Assembly: GCF_018278905.1 (NCBI RefSeq)
Contig: NZ_CP046600.1
Location: 682,001 to 746,000 of the forward strand
Source: Mycobacterium spongiae
GTDB taxonomy: Bacteria; Actinomycetota; Actinomycetes; Mycobacteriales; Mycobacteriaceae
Reading direction: 5' to 3'
Length of the DNA stretch: 64,000 nt
Of this stretch, positions 7,086 through 16,770 are shown in pieces. Position 1 is the stretch's first letter. Each line of letters starts with the position of its first letter. Under the pieces are notes generated by a model. The model did not search any database. It saw only the letters and a list, made by a program, of their open reading frames with translations, and was not told the origin of the DNA. A program made the position numbers and the translations under genes.

Positions 7086-10000
7086 TCATTTTCGGCCCGG
7101 CTTGGCGGCAACGATCACGGCGATAGCCAGCGCGACCGCTCCGACACCGATCAGCGGGTGCCACCACCGTTCGCCGAACCAGTAGACGAGACAGACCATT
7201 AGGCCGGGGTCCTCGTCGGCGCCGAACAGCAATCTGCGGACGAAGGGTGCGGACAGCGCAAGAACCGCGCCGACAAGGGTGACCGACAGCAGTGCGAACA
7301 GCAGCCTGCTCGAGAACTGCCAGGTGGCCAGGACGATGAGGTAGCCTCCCGTTCCGGCCATGATCAGGCCCGTGACTCCGGCGACAGTTGCGCTTTGCGT
7401 CGTCGCGGCAACACCGAGAACGAGCAGCGCTGCTCCGACGGTCAGTGACCACTTGGCGATGCCTTTGCTCAACGACACCGCCCGATACCCACCGAGCGCC
7501 AGTGTCTGCAAGGTGATCACGGGTGGTTTGAGGACGGAAGGCAACTGCCGGACGGAGCCGGCCGCCGCGGAGGCGGTCGCAGCGGTCTTCGTGATGGTCT
7601 GCGCCATCAGTGGTGACCCTTTGTCGGTGCCCAATGTCTCCTTGGCGACCGGATCCTGGTTCAACAGGGCGTATTTGGCGCTGCCTGGGCTTGCGGCCAG
7701 CACCTTCGTGGCCCAGGTTCGCGAAACAGTGGGACTCCAATCCGGCCTTTGCCCCGGTTGCGGGTCGAGAACCGAATTGGCCAGTCCGTCGAGTTCCTCA
7801 TCGAGGACTCGTTGCTGCCAGGCTTGGGCCAGCCACAGTGACGTCCGCGGAATGCTTGGTGGTATGGCCATCTTCGGGTCGTCGAGGAATTCGAGCTCTT
7901 TGAGCACCATGTTCTCGGTCAGATAGTGGTCGGATCCATCGCCGGAGGCCGGCAAACGGTAGCCCGGACTTGGAAAATCCAGTGCCCCAAGTTGTTTGAG
8001 TCTACCGAGAAACCACCGCGATCCAGCTTCGGAGGCATCGGCGCCTTCGCGTGCCCGGACCAAACGCAGTACACGTCGTGGGTCCAAGAGTACGTGGACG
8101 AGCCAGCCTGCTCCGTCGAGGCGGCCCCACATCCAGTCGTTGGCTCGCCATGACCGCTTGTAGAACGCCCCGAAATGGTGGAACTGCATGCCGGTCAGCT
8201 TCTGCTGGGCGGTCTGCCAATCGTGCGCCAGCAGGCACCGGCAGTCGGCACTGACTTGCACCAGCTCGAGTGACTGCTCGATGTCCGTCTCGGCCGGAAG
8301 CATCGCCCGCTGGGTGGCGGCCATATCGAACAGTTTCATCGCGACCACCCGCGAACTGGTGGGCGGACCAAGATAGTTGAGGTAGGTAGTCAGCTGACTG
8401 GCGGCGGTGCTCTCCTGAGCGGGCAGGGAGTCGGACTGCGCGTCCGTAGGGGAGCGCGAGGCGTTTGCGGCAAGTCGCCGAAAGGTCTGCTCGCCGGTCA
8501 CAAAGACCTCGCCCAACTCTGCCCAGGCGTCCGCGGGCACCGCGAAGTGTTTCACATAGTCACAAGCCAACTTGGCGGCGGCGTCCTCGAGGGACCCTTC
8601 CCGTAGTACCGGATTGGTGCACACACCACGAACGAGTTCACCAGGATCGGCTGGTGCACCCGTCGGGCTGCTTCGATGGATTCTCTCGGTCAATGTGCCC
8701 AACATTGCGATATCAGGTTTCGAGGCTGCCAGCTGATATGCGGCCTGAATAACGCTCAGCGCCAACCCTTTTGCGATATCGAACGCGGCGTGCCCGTATC
8801 GGGCAAAGTCGGCTGGACCGTCGGGCAGCGCCTCGTCGGGTGATGGTGACCAATGACCCAGCATCGAATCGCGGATCTTTCGTCGGCACGCCTTCTCGCC
8901 GTCGGCGCCTACGGCGAGTTCGGGTTCCCATTTCTTGGGGATGCTGTCTGTTGTCGTGGCTGGCTGCGGCGGCCAAGAGCTGAGTTGGCGTAGCAGAGCG
9001 CTGGTGAGGGTTTGAGCCTGGTGGCTCGCCTCACGTGTCGCGTAGTCGGTCAGCAGCGATGCGGTGAGAAGCCGCGAGCCCTCCGGTAGTGTCACCGCGA
9101 GTTCTGCCAGGCGGAGCCTGGTGTTCGTTCGAGCTTCCAGGCGGTCCTGGTGAGCTTTGATCGCATGCAGATCGGCAGCGATCGATTGAGTCGTGACCGC
9201 CTCCAAGTCCTTCAAGAGCGCGTCGACAAGCCCGAGCGGCTTGGCGACGTTGTCCGGTGCCGGGTCGGCCACCAGGTCGGGCGCCGGACCTCCGGACGGT
9301 ACGACATACAGCAGCACTCGCCGTACCGGCCGTCGGGCGGGCCGGTCGAAGACGCTCTTGAGCAAGACATTGATGGGCTGGTTGTCGAGCAACCCGCCAT
9401 CGGCGACCCAGTGCGATCGGGTGAAGTTGGTGAAGTGCCCCATCGGCGGTCGAGCCGGCACCTTCGCTTTCTGAGGCGTTGGTTTCCACAAAGGAACAAA
9501 GGATGGCTCGAACGCAAGGGGGAACGAAGCCGAGCTGCGCGCGGCTAAGGCCAACGCCGGCACTGTGGAATCGTCGGCGAGCTGAGCCTTGGTGAACGTG
9601 AACAGACCGCGGTGGTTGACGTCTTGGACCAGCGTGCCGAATGAATCGGTGAACCTGCTCGTCTCGCCGGCTAGCAACGTCGTGGTGATGTACACGGTCG
9701 TGCACGGGATGCAACCATCGCCGGGGATCGCCGCCGGCGGAAACGGCCCGCTGTCAAGCTTCGGAATCTCGGTCGCTAGGGCGGCGAACATGCGTTCGTC
9801 GCCATACAACAGCGACGGCGTGTTCTTGTCTCGTGGGTCTCTGAGCAGGTCGGTCAACGCCCCGAGATCCAGCCAGAGGTCGCGCAGCCCGCCGAGGTCT
9901 TTCCCGTTGACTCGCGACCAGGCAAGCAAAGCCGCGTTGATGCCCCCCGCGCTTGTCCCGGACAAGATGTCGACGTCGACGACCAAGTCGAGCAGGTCGA

Positions 10001-10226
10001 TGAGTTCCCGGTAGAGCCGCAACGATGCGGCCGATTCTGTGCTGAGTCGGCTATCGGCCGGGAAGCTTCCGCCTACTCTGCGCCACTGAGACGCCTGCGC
10101 GAGCAGGTTGATCTCCCGCGCGACACCGGCCATCCAGATCGCAAGGCTAACCCCGCCCGTCATGGTCGTCGCCAGCCGCAGTTCTTGCGTTCGCTCCGTC
10201 ACCGGTGACGGGCCGCCCAAGGCCAT
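7086..10226 (-). CDS. Patatin-like phospholipase with DUF3376-type C-terminus
   Basis: The protein has 1046 residues. The N-terminal patatin domain carries the glycine-rich oxyanion region near MTGGVSLAIWMAGV, the nucleophile elbow SGTSAGGINAAL (GxSxG) and the Asp motif VADGGLLDN, so the Ser-Asp dyad is intact. A long middle region of the actinobacterial patatin/DUF3376 type follows, and the C-terminus has several hydrophobic segments (LTVGAALLVLGVA, GLIMAGTGGYLIVL, LLFALLSVTLVGAVLAL and one more) that should anchor it in the membrane. It is convergent with the TIR-STAND gene, with 76 bp between stops. Patatins are lipid-degrading effectors in some CBASS systems. Housekeeping lipid metabolism is the alternative; a defence role is inferred from location only. 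Confidence 0.88.
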   Translation of the reverse strand: MALGGPSPVTERTQELRLATTMTGGVSLAIWMAGVAREINLLAQASQWRRVGGSFPADSRLSTESAASLRLYRELIDLLDLVVDVDILSGTSAGGINAALLAWSRVNGKDLGGLRDLWLDLGALTDLLRDPRDKNTPSLLYGDERMFAALATEIPKLDSGPFPPAAIPGDGCIPCTTVYITTTLLAGETSRFTDSFGTLVQDVNHRGLFTFTKAQLADDSTVPALALAARSSASFPLAFEPSFVPLWKPTPQKAKVPARPPMGHFTNFTRSHWVADGGLLDNQPINVLLKSVFDRPARRPVRRVLLYVVPSGGPAPDLVADPAPDNVAKPLGLVDALLKDLEAVTTQSIAADLHAIKAHQDRLEARTNTRLRLAELAVTLPEGSRLLTASLLTDYATREASHQAQTLTSALLRQLSSWPPQPATTTDSIPKKWEPELAVGADGEKACRRKIRDSMLGHWSPSPDEALPDGPADFARYGHAAFDIAKGLALSVIQAAYQLAASKPDIAMLGTLTERIHRSSPTGAPADPGELVRGVCTNPVLREGSLEDAAAKLACDYVKHFAVPADAWAELGEVFVTGEQTFRRLAANASRSPTDAQSDSLPAQESTAASQLTTYLNYLGPPTSSRVVAMKLFDMAATQRAMLPAETDIEQSLELVQVSADCRCLLAHDWQTAQQKLTGMQFHHFGAFYKRSWRANDWMWGRLDGAGWLVHVLLDPRRVLRLVRAREGADASEAGSRWFLGRLKQLGALDFPSPGYRLPASGDGSDHYLTENMVLKELEFLDDPKMAIPPSIPRTSLWLAQAWQQRVLDEELDGLANSVLDPQPGQRPDWSPTVSRTWATKVLAASPGSAKYALLNQDPVAKETLGTDKGSPLMAQTITKTAATASAAAGSVRQLPSVLKPPVITLQTLALGGYRAVSLSKGIAKWSLTVGAALLVLGVAATTQSATVAGVTGLIMAGTGGYLIVLATWQFSSRLLFALLSVTLVGAVLALSAPFVRRLLFGADEDPGLMVCLVYWFGERWWHPLIGVGAVALAIAVIVAAKPGRK

Positions 10227-10662
10227 CGCGCCCCCTCGATGTTACGAGGTCCACTAGCCGCGACATTGGCCTGACCGCCGCGACCTAGCAACGAGTCTGC
10301 TTCCCGTACACGGCCCACATTGGCCCGTGTGCTCATGATCGCCTCGAATCCGATCCCGGTCAACGGTTAAAACTGTCAGCTCCCGGTGGAGTAGACCGGT
10401 CATCGTGCGACACGCCCCGCACGACCACCACCCAGCTCGTGTCCGATCGCTTCGCCACCTACCACCCCGGGCGCCGGCACATCGGCTTCGGCCGGTTGAC
10501 CCCCGTCGAATTCGAAGTAATCATGACCAAACCGGCTCACCCGGCCGGGAAACCGAAACTGTCACCCGATCGTGCGGCAGACCGGTCGACCAAACAGGGT
10601 CGCGCCCAGTGTTGTGCAGGCGTTGTTGAAGACGTGTTGTTGGGTGGAAGGGGTTTTGTGTC
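10227..10662 (+). other. Intergenic accessory DNA between patatin and PE_PGRS genes
   Basis: Apart from the transposase fragment at 10439-10600, no gene is seen here. AACTGTCA followed within about 30 bp by GACCGGTC occurs twice, near 10373 and 10557. This could be the eroded end of an insertion sequence, but no intact inverted repeats can be paired by eye. Confidence 0.35.
10439..10600 (+). pseudogene. IS3-type transposase C-terminal remnant
   Basis: The frame from GTG 10439 reads ATYHPGRRHIGFGRLTPVEF followed by EVIM. This resembles the C-terminal end of IS3-family integrase-core transposases, which typically end 'N.RRRHSALG.LSPAEFE'. Nothing of the catalytic DDE region is present and no start is credible. 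It lies between the patatin gene and the PE_PGRS gene, at the right-hand edge of the defence-like block. Confidence 0.55.
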
Positions 10663-12588
10663 GTGTCTTTTGTGTCTGTCGTTCCCGATGAGTTGCTGAT
10701 GGCCGCCGGTGAATTGGCGGGTATAGGTTCAGCCGTTAGCGCAGCCAACGCGGCTGCAGCCGCAGCCACCACTGCGATAGCTCCCGCCGCGGCCGATGAG
10801 GTATCGGCGGCGATGGCAGAGGTGTTGAATGCTCACGCTGAGGGTTATCAGGAGCTCAGTGCCCAAGCGGCCGCTGTTCATCAGCGGTTCGTGTCCAACC
10901 TGCACACCAATGCGCGGGGCTTTCAGGCGGCCGAGGCGCAAAACGCGTTGCAACAAGTGCTAAACGACTCGCTCAATACGGTCAATGCGCCGTTCCTCGC
11001 GCTGTTCGGTCGTCCGCTGATCGGCAACGGCGCTAACGCGCCTGCCGGTAGCGGGGCCAACGGTGGGGCCGGCGGCATCCTGTTCGGCAACGGGGGGGCC
11101 GGTGGGTCCGGGGCAGCGGGAGTCAACGGTGGCGTCGGCGGGGCCGCTGGCCTGTTCGGCACCGGAGGCGCCGGCGGGGCCGGCGGCCTCGGCGCTAACG
11201 GGGGAGCCGGCGGTACCGGCGGCCTACTTTTCGGAGACGGCGGCAAGGGCGGGGCCGGCGGGGCTGCTGGACTGTTGGGCACTGGCGGTGTCGGCGGCGC
11301 CGGCGGGGGCGCTAGCTGGCTATTCGGGGCCGGTGGCTTCGGTGGGGCTGGTGGGCCTGGCATAGCCGGCGGGGATGGCGGGGACGGCGGCCGCAGCGGG
11401 CTCTTCGGCTTCGCCGGTTCCGGTGGCGCTGGCGGTGCCGGCGGTGTGGGTGGCAGCGGCGGCGTGGGCGGCACCGGGGGTGTGGGCGGCGCCGCCGGTC
11501 TGTTCAACAACGGCGGTACTGGGGGTGCTGGCGGTTCGGGGTTCGCCGACGCTGCCGGCGGTGATGGTGGAACCGGAGGCTTGGGCGGGCCCGTCGGGGC
11601 CGGCGGCTTGGGCGGGGCCGGGGGTGCCGGCGGGTTGGGTGCAGACGGCGGGGCCGGCGGGGCCGGCGGAGCGGGCGGCGGCAGCGCGGGTGGGGCTGGC
11701 GGGGCCGGCGGGGCCGGCGGGTTGGGCTTCAATGGCGGGGCTGGGGGTGCCGGGGGCGCTGGTGGGGCCGGCGGGGCCGGCGGTGTGGGCGGCGGGGGCG
11801 GCAACGGTGGGGCTGGCGGGGCTGGTGGCGCGGCCGTGGACGGCGGCACCGGTGGGAGTGGCGGCACCGGCGGGACCGGCGGCACAGGCGGGATCCTCTC
11901 CGGCGACGCCGGCAATGGCGGCTCTGGCGGTGCCGGCGGCGACGGTGCCGGCAACGGAGGTGCAGGCGGGGACGGCGGGAACGGTGGGGCCGGCAAGGTG
12001 TTCGGGGCCGGCGGGGCCGGCGGCGCCGGCGGGAACGGTGGGTCGGGCCTCAATGGCGGGGATGCCGGGGGTGGTGGCGATGGCGGGGCTGGCGGGGCTG
12101 GCGGTTTGGCCGGCGGCGGCGGGGCTGGCGGCGACGGCGGGATCAGCGTTGGCTCCGGATCAGTCGGCGGGGCCGGCGGCAATGGCGGCACCGGCGGCGC
12201 GGTCGCAGGCTCGGGCGGTCCTGGCGGTAACGGCGGTGCCGGCGGGACCGCCAGCGGGGCTGGCGGTAACGGCGGCAATGCCGCGCTCATCGGAGATGGC
12301 GGCAGTGGCGGTACCGGCGGCACTGGCTTCGATGTCAATCCCGCCGGTAACGGCGGTAGCGGCGGAAGCGGTGGACTGTTGTTCGGTAACGGCGGTAGCG
12401 GCGGGGACGGCGGCAGCGCCACGCTGGTCGGCGATGGCGGTGATGGCGGCGACGGCGGCAGCGCCAGGTTGGTCGGGAACGGCGGGAACGGCGGTAACGG
12501 CGGGATTGGCGTAGTGGTGGGATCTGGTGGCACCGGCGGCGCTGGCGGGCGTGTGCTTGGTGTGAATGGGTCGAACGGATCGCCGTAA
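10663..12588 (+). CDS. PE_PGRS family protein
   Basis: The protein has 641 residues from GTG 10663. Residues 1-95 form a PE domain: it starts [20 protein letters not shown], has the expected helix pair and the [16 protein letters not shown] block. A short linker with [14 protein letters not shown] follows, typical of the PE-to-PGRS join. The rest is Gly-Gly-Ala/Gly-Gly-X repeats ending VNGSNGSP. The PE domain targets ESX-5 type secretion and the PGRS part is cell-surface exposed. The repeat region gives long false reading frames on both strands, which I ignored. No PE or PPE partner is adjacent. The exact function is unknown. Confidence 0.93.
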   Translation: MSFVSVVPDELLMAAGELAGIGSAVSAANAAAAAATTAIAPAAADEVSAAMAEVLNAHAEGYQELSAQAAAVHQRFVSNLHTNARGFQAAEAQNALQQVLNDSLNTVNAPFLALFGRPLIGNGANAPAGSGANGGAGGILFGNGGAGGSGAAGVNGGVGGAAGLFGTGGAGGAGGLGANGGAGGTGGLLFGDGGKGGAGGAAGLLGTGGVGGAGGGASWLFGAGGFGGAGGPGIAGGDGGDGGRSGLFGFAGSGGAGGAGGVGGSGGVGGTGGVGGAAGLFNNGGTGGAGGSGFADAAGGDGGTGGLGGPVGAGGLGGAGGAGGLGADGGAGGAGGAGGGSAGGAGGAGGAGGLGFNGGAGGAGGAGGAGGAGGVGGGGGNGGAGGAGGAAVDGGTGGSGGTGGTGGTGGILSGDAGNGGSGGAGGDGAGNGGAGGDGGNGGAGKVFGAGGAGGAGGNGGSGLNGGDAGGGGDGGAGGAGGLAGGGGAGGDGGISVGSGSVGGAGGNGGTGGAVAGSGGPGGNGGAGGTASGAGGNGGNAALIGDGGSGGTGGTGFDVNPAGNGGSGGSGGLLFGNGGSGGDGGSATLVGDGGDGGDGGSARLVGNGGNGGNGGIGVVVGSGGTGGAGGRVLGVNGSNGSP

Positions 12589-12827
12589 CCCACTGAAGCC
12601 TATTTTGGTGGCGAGCGCCGCAACCCAGGTTCACGTAGCGGTTGCACTATGGACTATTCCGCGCGCCGGAGCCAGAATTGAAAAGGCTGGAAGCGCACCG
12701 AGAGGATTCCCTAGATGAATAGGGAAAACGGCTCACAAATTATCGGTCCCGACAAATTCGCAGGGACATCGTACCCGGCAATTCAATCGCGGTTTTTAAC
12801 CAATGTCGACTGAACGGTGCATAACTG

Positions 12828-13973
12828 ATGGGGTTCAAGATGGGATCAAGCGGCCCCGAGGTTGGCCGCTGGCAAGAGTTCATGCGTCGCAAGTTCGCCT
12901 CGTATTCCGAAGAGTTGCCCGTTGATGAGCACTATGGCTACTTTGACGGCGTTGTTGTCAACGAGGCCAAGCGTCGGCTCGGGTTGCCGCAAGACGGTGT
13001 GGCCGATGACGATTTCCTGATCCGGATCGGGTTCAGTGCCGGCCAGGCGCGGCCCCTGTCGACGACGTGGGTCTACAGCGCCGCTGGCACGCGGGCCCCG
13101 TGGTCGATCGGGCCGCCGTTCGAGATCGGCGAGCACGCGAAACGTCGTGGGCTGAGACATCAACCGGTTGACTATCCAGCCGGCGGCTTCTTCGGTCCAC
13201 CCGACCCGACAATGTCCTTCAACGAGTCCATCAAAGTTCTGCGTAACGAGTGGGCACGGCTGCTAAGGCTCAACACCGCCGGAGACATCGTCACGATCTC
13301 CTACTCACAGGGCGCCGACGGGATGCAGCGTGCCACCGCGGAATTGTTCGGTGACGGCGGCGAGTTCGCGTCCCAGCGGCATCGATTGCGGCGCGCCATT
13401 ATGGTGGGCAACCCCACTCGCCCGTCGGGTCCAACCAAGATCGGCAACGACCCGCGTGGTGCGGGCATCGCGCGCTGGCATCCACCAGACTGGCTGCAGG
13501 CCATCACTTTCGACATTGTGACGCACTATGACATGTACGCGTGTGCCGAGGACACAACCCTGGTGCCGCTGTTCTATCCCTGGTTCACCCGAGCCGAGAC
13601 CGAGTTGTCGTTCGTGGCCTATTCAGCCCAGGTAATCGTGCCGACCGTCGCGAGCTTCTACAACATCTTCATCCCCCCGATACTTGGGGGGCTATTCGGT
13701 CCCTTGGGTGTTCAGGCCCTAGCTTTGGTAACCCGCATCCCGGTCGACACGCTCAACGAGCTATTCAAAGGGATATCAGGTGAAGACCCGGACCCAGAGC
13801 TGGTGGAGGCGTTGTCCGCGAAGGGGTTGCTCAGCGACATCCCGGGCTTGATCAAGAGTCTGGTGGCGTTGGGTGGGATTCGAACCCACAACGAGTACCA
13901 CTTGCCCCGGCCCGAGTTCGGCAATCGCACCGGCATTGACGTGGGTATCGGGCTGATCGACGAGATCCTTTAG
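12828..13973 (+). CDS. Lysin-B-like mycolyl-arabinogalactan esterase
   Basis: The 381-aa protein has an N-terminal peptidoglycan-binding-like segment (about 1-65: SSGPEVGRWQEFMRR, YFDGVV, LGLPQDGVADDDFL). An alpha/beta-hydrolase domain follows with the nucleophile elbow ISYSQGADGM. RAIMVGNPTRPSG, HYDMYACAED and a C-terminal GGIRTHNEYH match the blocks of mycobacteriophage LysB, including the DMYA loop and a late His. LysB cleaves the mycolate-arabinogalactan ester bond during phage lysis. The first residue of the usual GxSxG is Ser here. No signal peptide or holin is seen. It is 64 bp upstream of a lysin-A-like gene on the same strand, so the pair looks like a phage-derived lysis cassette without the rest of a prophage. 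Confidence 0.82.
   Translation: MGFKMGSSGPEVGRWQEFMRRKFASYSEELPVDEHYGYFDGVVVNEAKRRLGLPQDGVADDDFLIRIGFSAGQARPLSTTWVYSAAGTRAPWSIGPPFEIGEHAKRRGLRHQPVDYPAGGFFGPPDPTMSFNESIKVLRNEWARLLRLNTAGDIVTISYSQGADGMQRATAELFGDGGEFASQRHRLRRAIMVGNPTRPSGPTKIGNDPRGAGIARWHPPDWLQAITFDIVTHYDMYACAEDTTLVPLFYPWFTRAETELSFVAYSAQVIVPTVASFYNIFIPPILGGLFGPLGVQALALVTRIPVDTLNELFKGISGEDPDPELVEALSAKGLLSDIPGLIKSLVALGGIRTHNEYHLPRPEFGNRTGIDVGIGLIDEIL
13873..13889 (-). other. tRNA T-arm-like hairpin inside the lysB-like gene
   Basis: On the minus strand this reads GTGGG-TTCGAAT-CCCAC, a perfect 5-bp stem with the canonical 7-nt T-loop, followed by CCAACGCCACCA, which resembles a tRNA acceptor end. No matching D-arm, anticodon arm or 5' acceptor strand is found at the right distance, so it is not a tRNA gene. 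It may be coincidence (it encodes GIRTH) or a trace of a tRNA-type phage attachment core. Confidence 0.3.
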
Positions 13974-14037
13974 CCAATGCGACCGGTAGAAGGGGCTCGC
14001 CTACCTGATCATGATTCCGGATACCTGAGGAGTTGTC

Positions 14038-16701
14038 ATGACGAACAGATTCTGGCCCGTGGCGCGGGGCCACCGGATCACCTCGCCGTTCGGACCCCGG
14101 TGGGGCACTCATCATGCTGGCGTCGACTTCGGCTGGGACGGCGGCTCGGCCAATCGGCCCGTCTACGCGTGCGCGGGCGGACGGGTGACTCGCTCCGGGG
14201 CGGCCGCCGGCTACGGGGGTCCCGATCCCGCGGGATGGCTAGTCATCGACCACCCGACCGAGGACGGCGGCGGCACCACCGAATACGGCCACATTGTGGG
14301 CGAGGTTGTCGACGGCACGCGAGTGGAAGCAGGGCAGCGCATCGGTCACATCAATCCCGACCAAGCCAGCAACGGTGGCGTGGCACCCCATCTGCACCTG
14401 TCCGTCATGCCTCTTGGCTACGACCCGAGCCGGAAGATCGACCCGATGCCCTGGCTGAAGGACGCCGCCTATCCTGGTGAACACGTGTCGCCGGAACGGC
14501 CCAGCGAGGCGACGACCGACGATCTGGTCGGCAAGGAAATGGTCGACTATTCCGCCGGGATTCCCGGTGCGCGGGCGATCAAGGACGCCGGGTTCGTCGG
14601 GGCGGTTCGCTATGTCTCGGAACGGCGCGCCAACTGGATGCAGGGCAAGCCGCTGACCCGCGCCGAAGCCGATGACTTCAAACACCATGGCCTACAACTT
14701 GTTTCCAACTACCAGTTCGCCAAGGGCGGCTTCGCCACCTCCGACTACAACCGGGGCTTCCCGGGCGGCGCTCAGGACGCACGCAAGGCCCAGGACATCC
14801 ACGAGGCTGCCGGTGGACATCCCCGGGGCGTCATCTACGTGTCCATCGACGCGGCACCCAGCCAGGCAGAGTGGGATGGCAAGGTCAGGCCGTATCTTGA
14901 GGCGTGGCAGGAGTTTCTGGGCAACGAGCGGCTGGGCGTCTACTGCAACCCATGGGTGATCGACAGGTGTCTGGAAGCCGGAATCGGCACTTTCTTCTGG
15001 GAACACGGGTGGGGCGGAGACATCGACGCTGCAGCGCACCCCGCTGCACACATCAAGCAGTTCGAGATCGATCGGCGCAGGGTCAACGGAATCGGCGTGG
15101 ACCGCAACCGCATCCTGAAGCCGTTGTTCGGTCAGTGGGGCACTGAGGGCGAAGCAGTACCCGTGACACCGCGCGAACAACCGGAACAGGCAGTGCCACA
15201 GCTGAAACCACTCACCAAGGTGTGGCGCGGCGATCCGGTCTGGCTCCCGAAGGTGATGCGGCTATGGGGGCTCGCCCTCACCGACGTGGGAAACCCGATG
15301 AACTGCGGGCACGGTGATTTCCGTGAGGTGCGGGGAGTCATCGGCCACCACACCGCCGGGGGAACCACAAACGACTGGAAGGTGGTCAAGAACGGCCGTG
15401 CCGGCTTGGCGGGGCCGCTAGCGCAACTGGTGCTGGAGAAAGACGGCACGTTCAAGTTCATCGCCGTCGGTATTTGCAACCACGCCGGGCCCGGGCGCGG
15501 CTCGGCGTGGGCGCCCAAGTTCACCACCGATGCCAACTGGTACACGATCGGCATCGAAGCGGTAAGTCGTGGGATCCCGCCGTGGGATTGGACACCCGAA
15601 CAGCTGCGCAGTTACAAGATCTGCACGGCCGCCATCCTGTGGTATCTCGGCAAGGATTCATCATGGTTCTGCGGTCACCGGGAATACAACCTGGTCCACG
15701 GCAAGATTGATCCGGCAGGCATCGACCTCGACCAGTTCCGTCGAGAAGTACAGGAATTGATCGATCGCGGTCCCGATGTGTACCGCAACGCTGGTCCGCA
15801 GCCTGGCGTGAAGACCCGTATCGAGCAGGTGCGCGATACCAACGACTGGTTGGGCCACACGACGATCGTCGAGCGCGAACGGCCCAGCCCGGACGGAGTG
15901 GGACGATACGCGCACTATGAGCACGGCTCCATCTACTTCCATCCCGAAATCGGCACCTTTGCCGTCCCGAAGCCAGGCATCTACGATTTCTGGGCGTCGG
16001 TCGGCTGGGAGACATCGTTTCTGGGCTATCCCACCGACGACGCGGTGCAGGTTGATCAGGGGACGTGGCAGAACTTCCAGCACGGCACCATCTACCATCG
16101 AACCGGCGACGACCACGCCTGGCCAGTGCACGGCGGCATCGCCGAAACCTGGCGGAGCGCCGGTGGGGTAACGGGAAAGTTCGGCTGGCCGCAATCCCGC
16201 GAAATCGAACACTGTTCGGACACGGTATACCAAGAGTTCGAAAACGGGCGGATCTACTGGCGTTTCACCGGCGGTCCCGTAGCCGTGCCCGACGTCGCTG
16301 GTGGAGTACCTCCCACCGAGGCGCCGCCGGTGGTCGGCGAACCGGAGACCGACGCGCGCGACCAGGTGGGCGATACGGTTCACGGCGCCGAGGACGTCAG
16401 CCCAGTCACGAGGCCAGCAGCAAACGCGACGTGGGATGGAATCTGGCGCGTTGGCGTCGAGCCGCTATCCGGTGATCAAGTCCGATTGATCCAGCGACGC
16501 GCTCTGCGCGCCTTCGGCAGTTACTCGCGGCCTCTGGGCGTTCAAATAAACGGGGTCTACGACGGACCGACCGGAAAGTTCGTGAAGGAATTTCAATCAC
16601 GGAAGAACAGCACCGGATTCCAGCCACGACTGCCGGCGAACCCCAACGCGCAGCCGGGCGATTGCGACTACGAGACGAAGAAAGCGCTGGGCGTTCTGTA
16701 G
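14038..16701 (+). CDS. Modular lysin-A-like peptidoglycan hydrolase (M23, GH-like DUF1906, amidase, LGFP, PG-binding)
   Basis: The protein has 887 residues; ATG 14038 has GAGGAG upstream. M23 endopeptidase domain at about 10-150, with HHAGVDFG and HLHLSV metal-ligand motifs. DUF1906 glycoside-hydrolase-like domain at about 165-365 (VDYSAGIPGARAIKDAGFVG ... YVSIDAAPS). Amidase_2/PGRP-type N-acetylmuramoyl-L-alanine amidase at about 425-580 (GVIGHHTAGG, FCGHREYNLVHGKIDPAG). LGFP cell-wall repeats at about 600-765 (FLGYPTDD, KFGWPQSRE). C-terminal peptidoglycan-binding-like segment ends YETKKALGVL. Having an endopeptidase, a muramidase-like domain and an amidase in one chain exceeds usual phage LysA modularity. 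No signal peptide is present, as for holin-dependent endolysins. It follows the lysB-like gene and probably shares its transcript. Confidence 0.85.
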   Translation: MTNRFWPVARGHRITSPFGPRWGTHHAGVDFGWDGGSANRPVYACAGGRVTRSGAAAGYGGPDPAGWLVIDHPTEDGGGTTEYGHIVGEVVDGTRVEAGQRIGHINPDQASNGGVAPHLHLSVMPLGYDPSRKIDPMPWLKDAAYPGEHVSPERPSEATTDDLVGKEMVDYSAGIPGARAIKDAGFVGAVRYVSERRANWMQGKPLTRAEADDFKHHGLQLVSNYQFAKGGFATSDYNRGFPGGAQDARKAQDIHEAAGGHPRGVIYVSIDAAPSQAEWDGKVRPYLEAWQEFLGNERLGVYCNPWVIDRCLEAGIGTFFWEHGWGGDIDAAAHPAAHIKQFEIDRRRVNGIGVDRNRILKPLFGQWGTEGEAVPVTPREQPEQAVPQLKPLTKVWRGDPVWLPKVMRLWGLALTDVGNPMNCGHGDFREVRGVIGHHTAGGTTNDWKVVKNGRAGLAGPLAQLVLEKDGTFKFIAVGICNHAGPGRGSAWAPKFTTDANWYTIGIEAVSRGIPPWDWTPEQLRSYKICTAAILWYLGKDSSWFCGHREYNLVHGKIDPAGIDLDQFRREVQELIDRGPDVYRNAGPQPGVKTRIEQVRDTNDWLGHTTIVERERPSPDGVGRYAHYEHGSIYFHPEIGTFAVPKPGIYDFWASVGWETSFLGYPTDDAVQVDQGTWQNFQHGTIYHRTGDDHAWPVHGGIAETWRSAGGVTGKFGWPQSREIEHCSDTVYQEFENGRIYWRFTGGPVAVPDVAGGVPPTEAPPVVGEPETDARDQVGDTVHGAEDVSPVTRPAANATWDGIWRVGVEPLSGDQVRLIQRRALRAFGSYSRPLGVQINGVYDGPTGKFVKEFQSRKNSTGFQPRLPANPNAQPGDCDYETKKALGVL

Positions 16702-16770
16702 GCAACGACGCCCACCTCCGGCGTCCCGACCGTCCCGACTTGGGTCGGCTACGCGATCCCCGGCACGTGA

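Noticed and set aside
10923..12593. 556-codon proline-rich minus-strand frame and a 379-codon shifted plus frame
   Set aside because: Both are shadows of the GGC/GCC repeats of the PE_PGRS gene.
13860..13975. Possible tRNA gene on the minus strand
   Set aside because: Only a T-arm is convincing. A weak 5' acceptor match lies about 110 nt away with a mismatch, and no anticodon arm fits. It is kept only as a low-interest finding.
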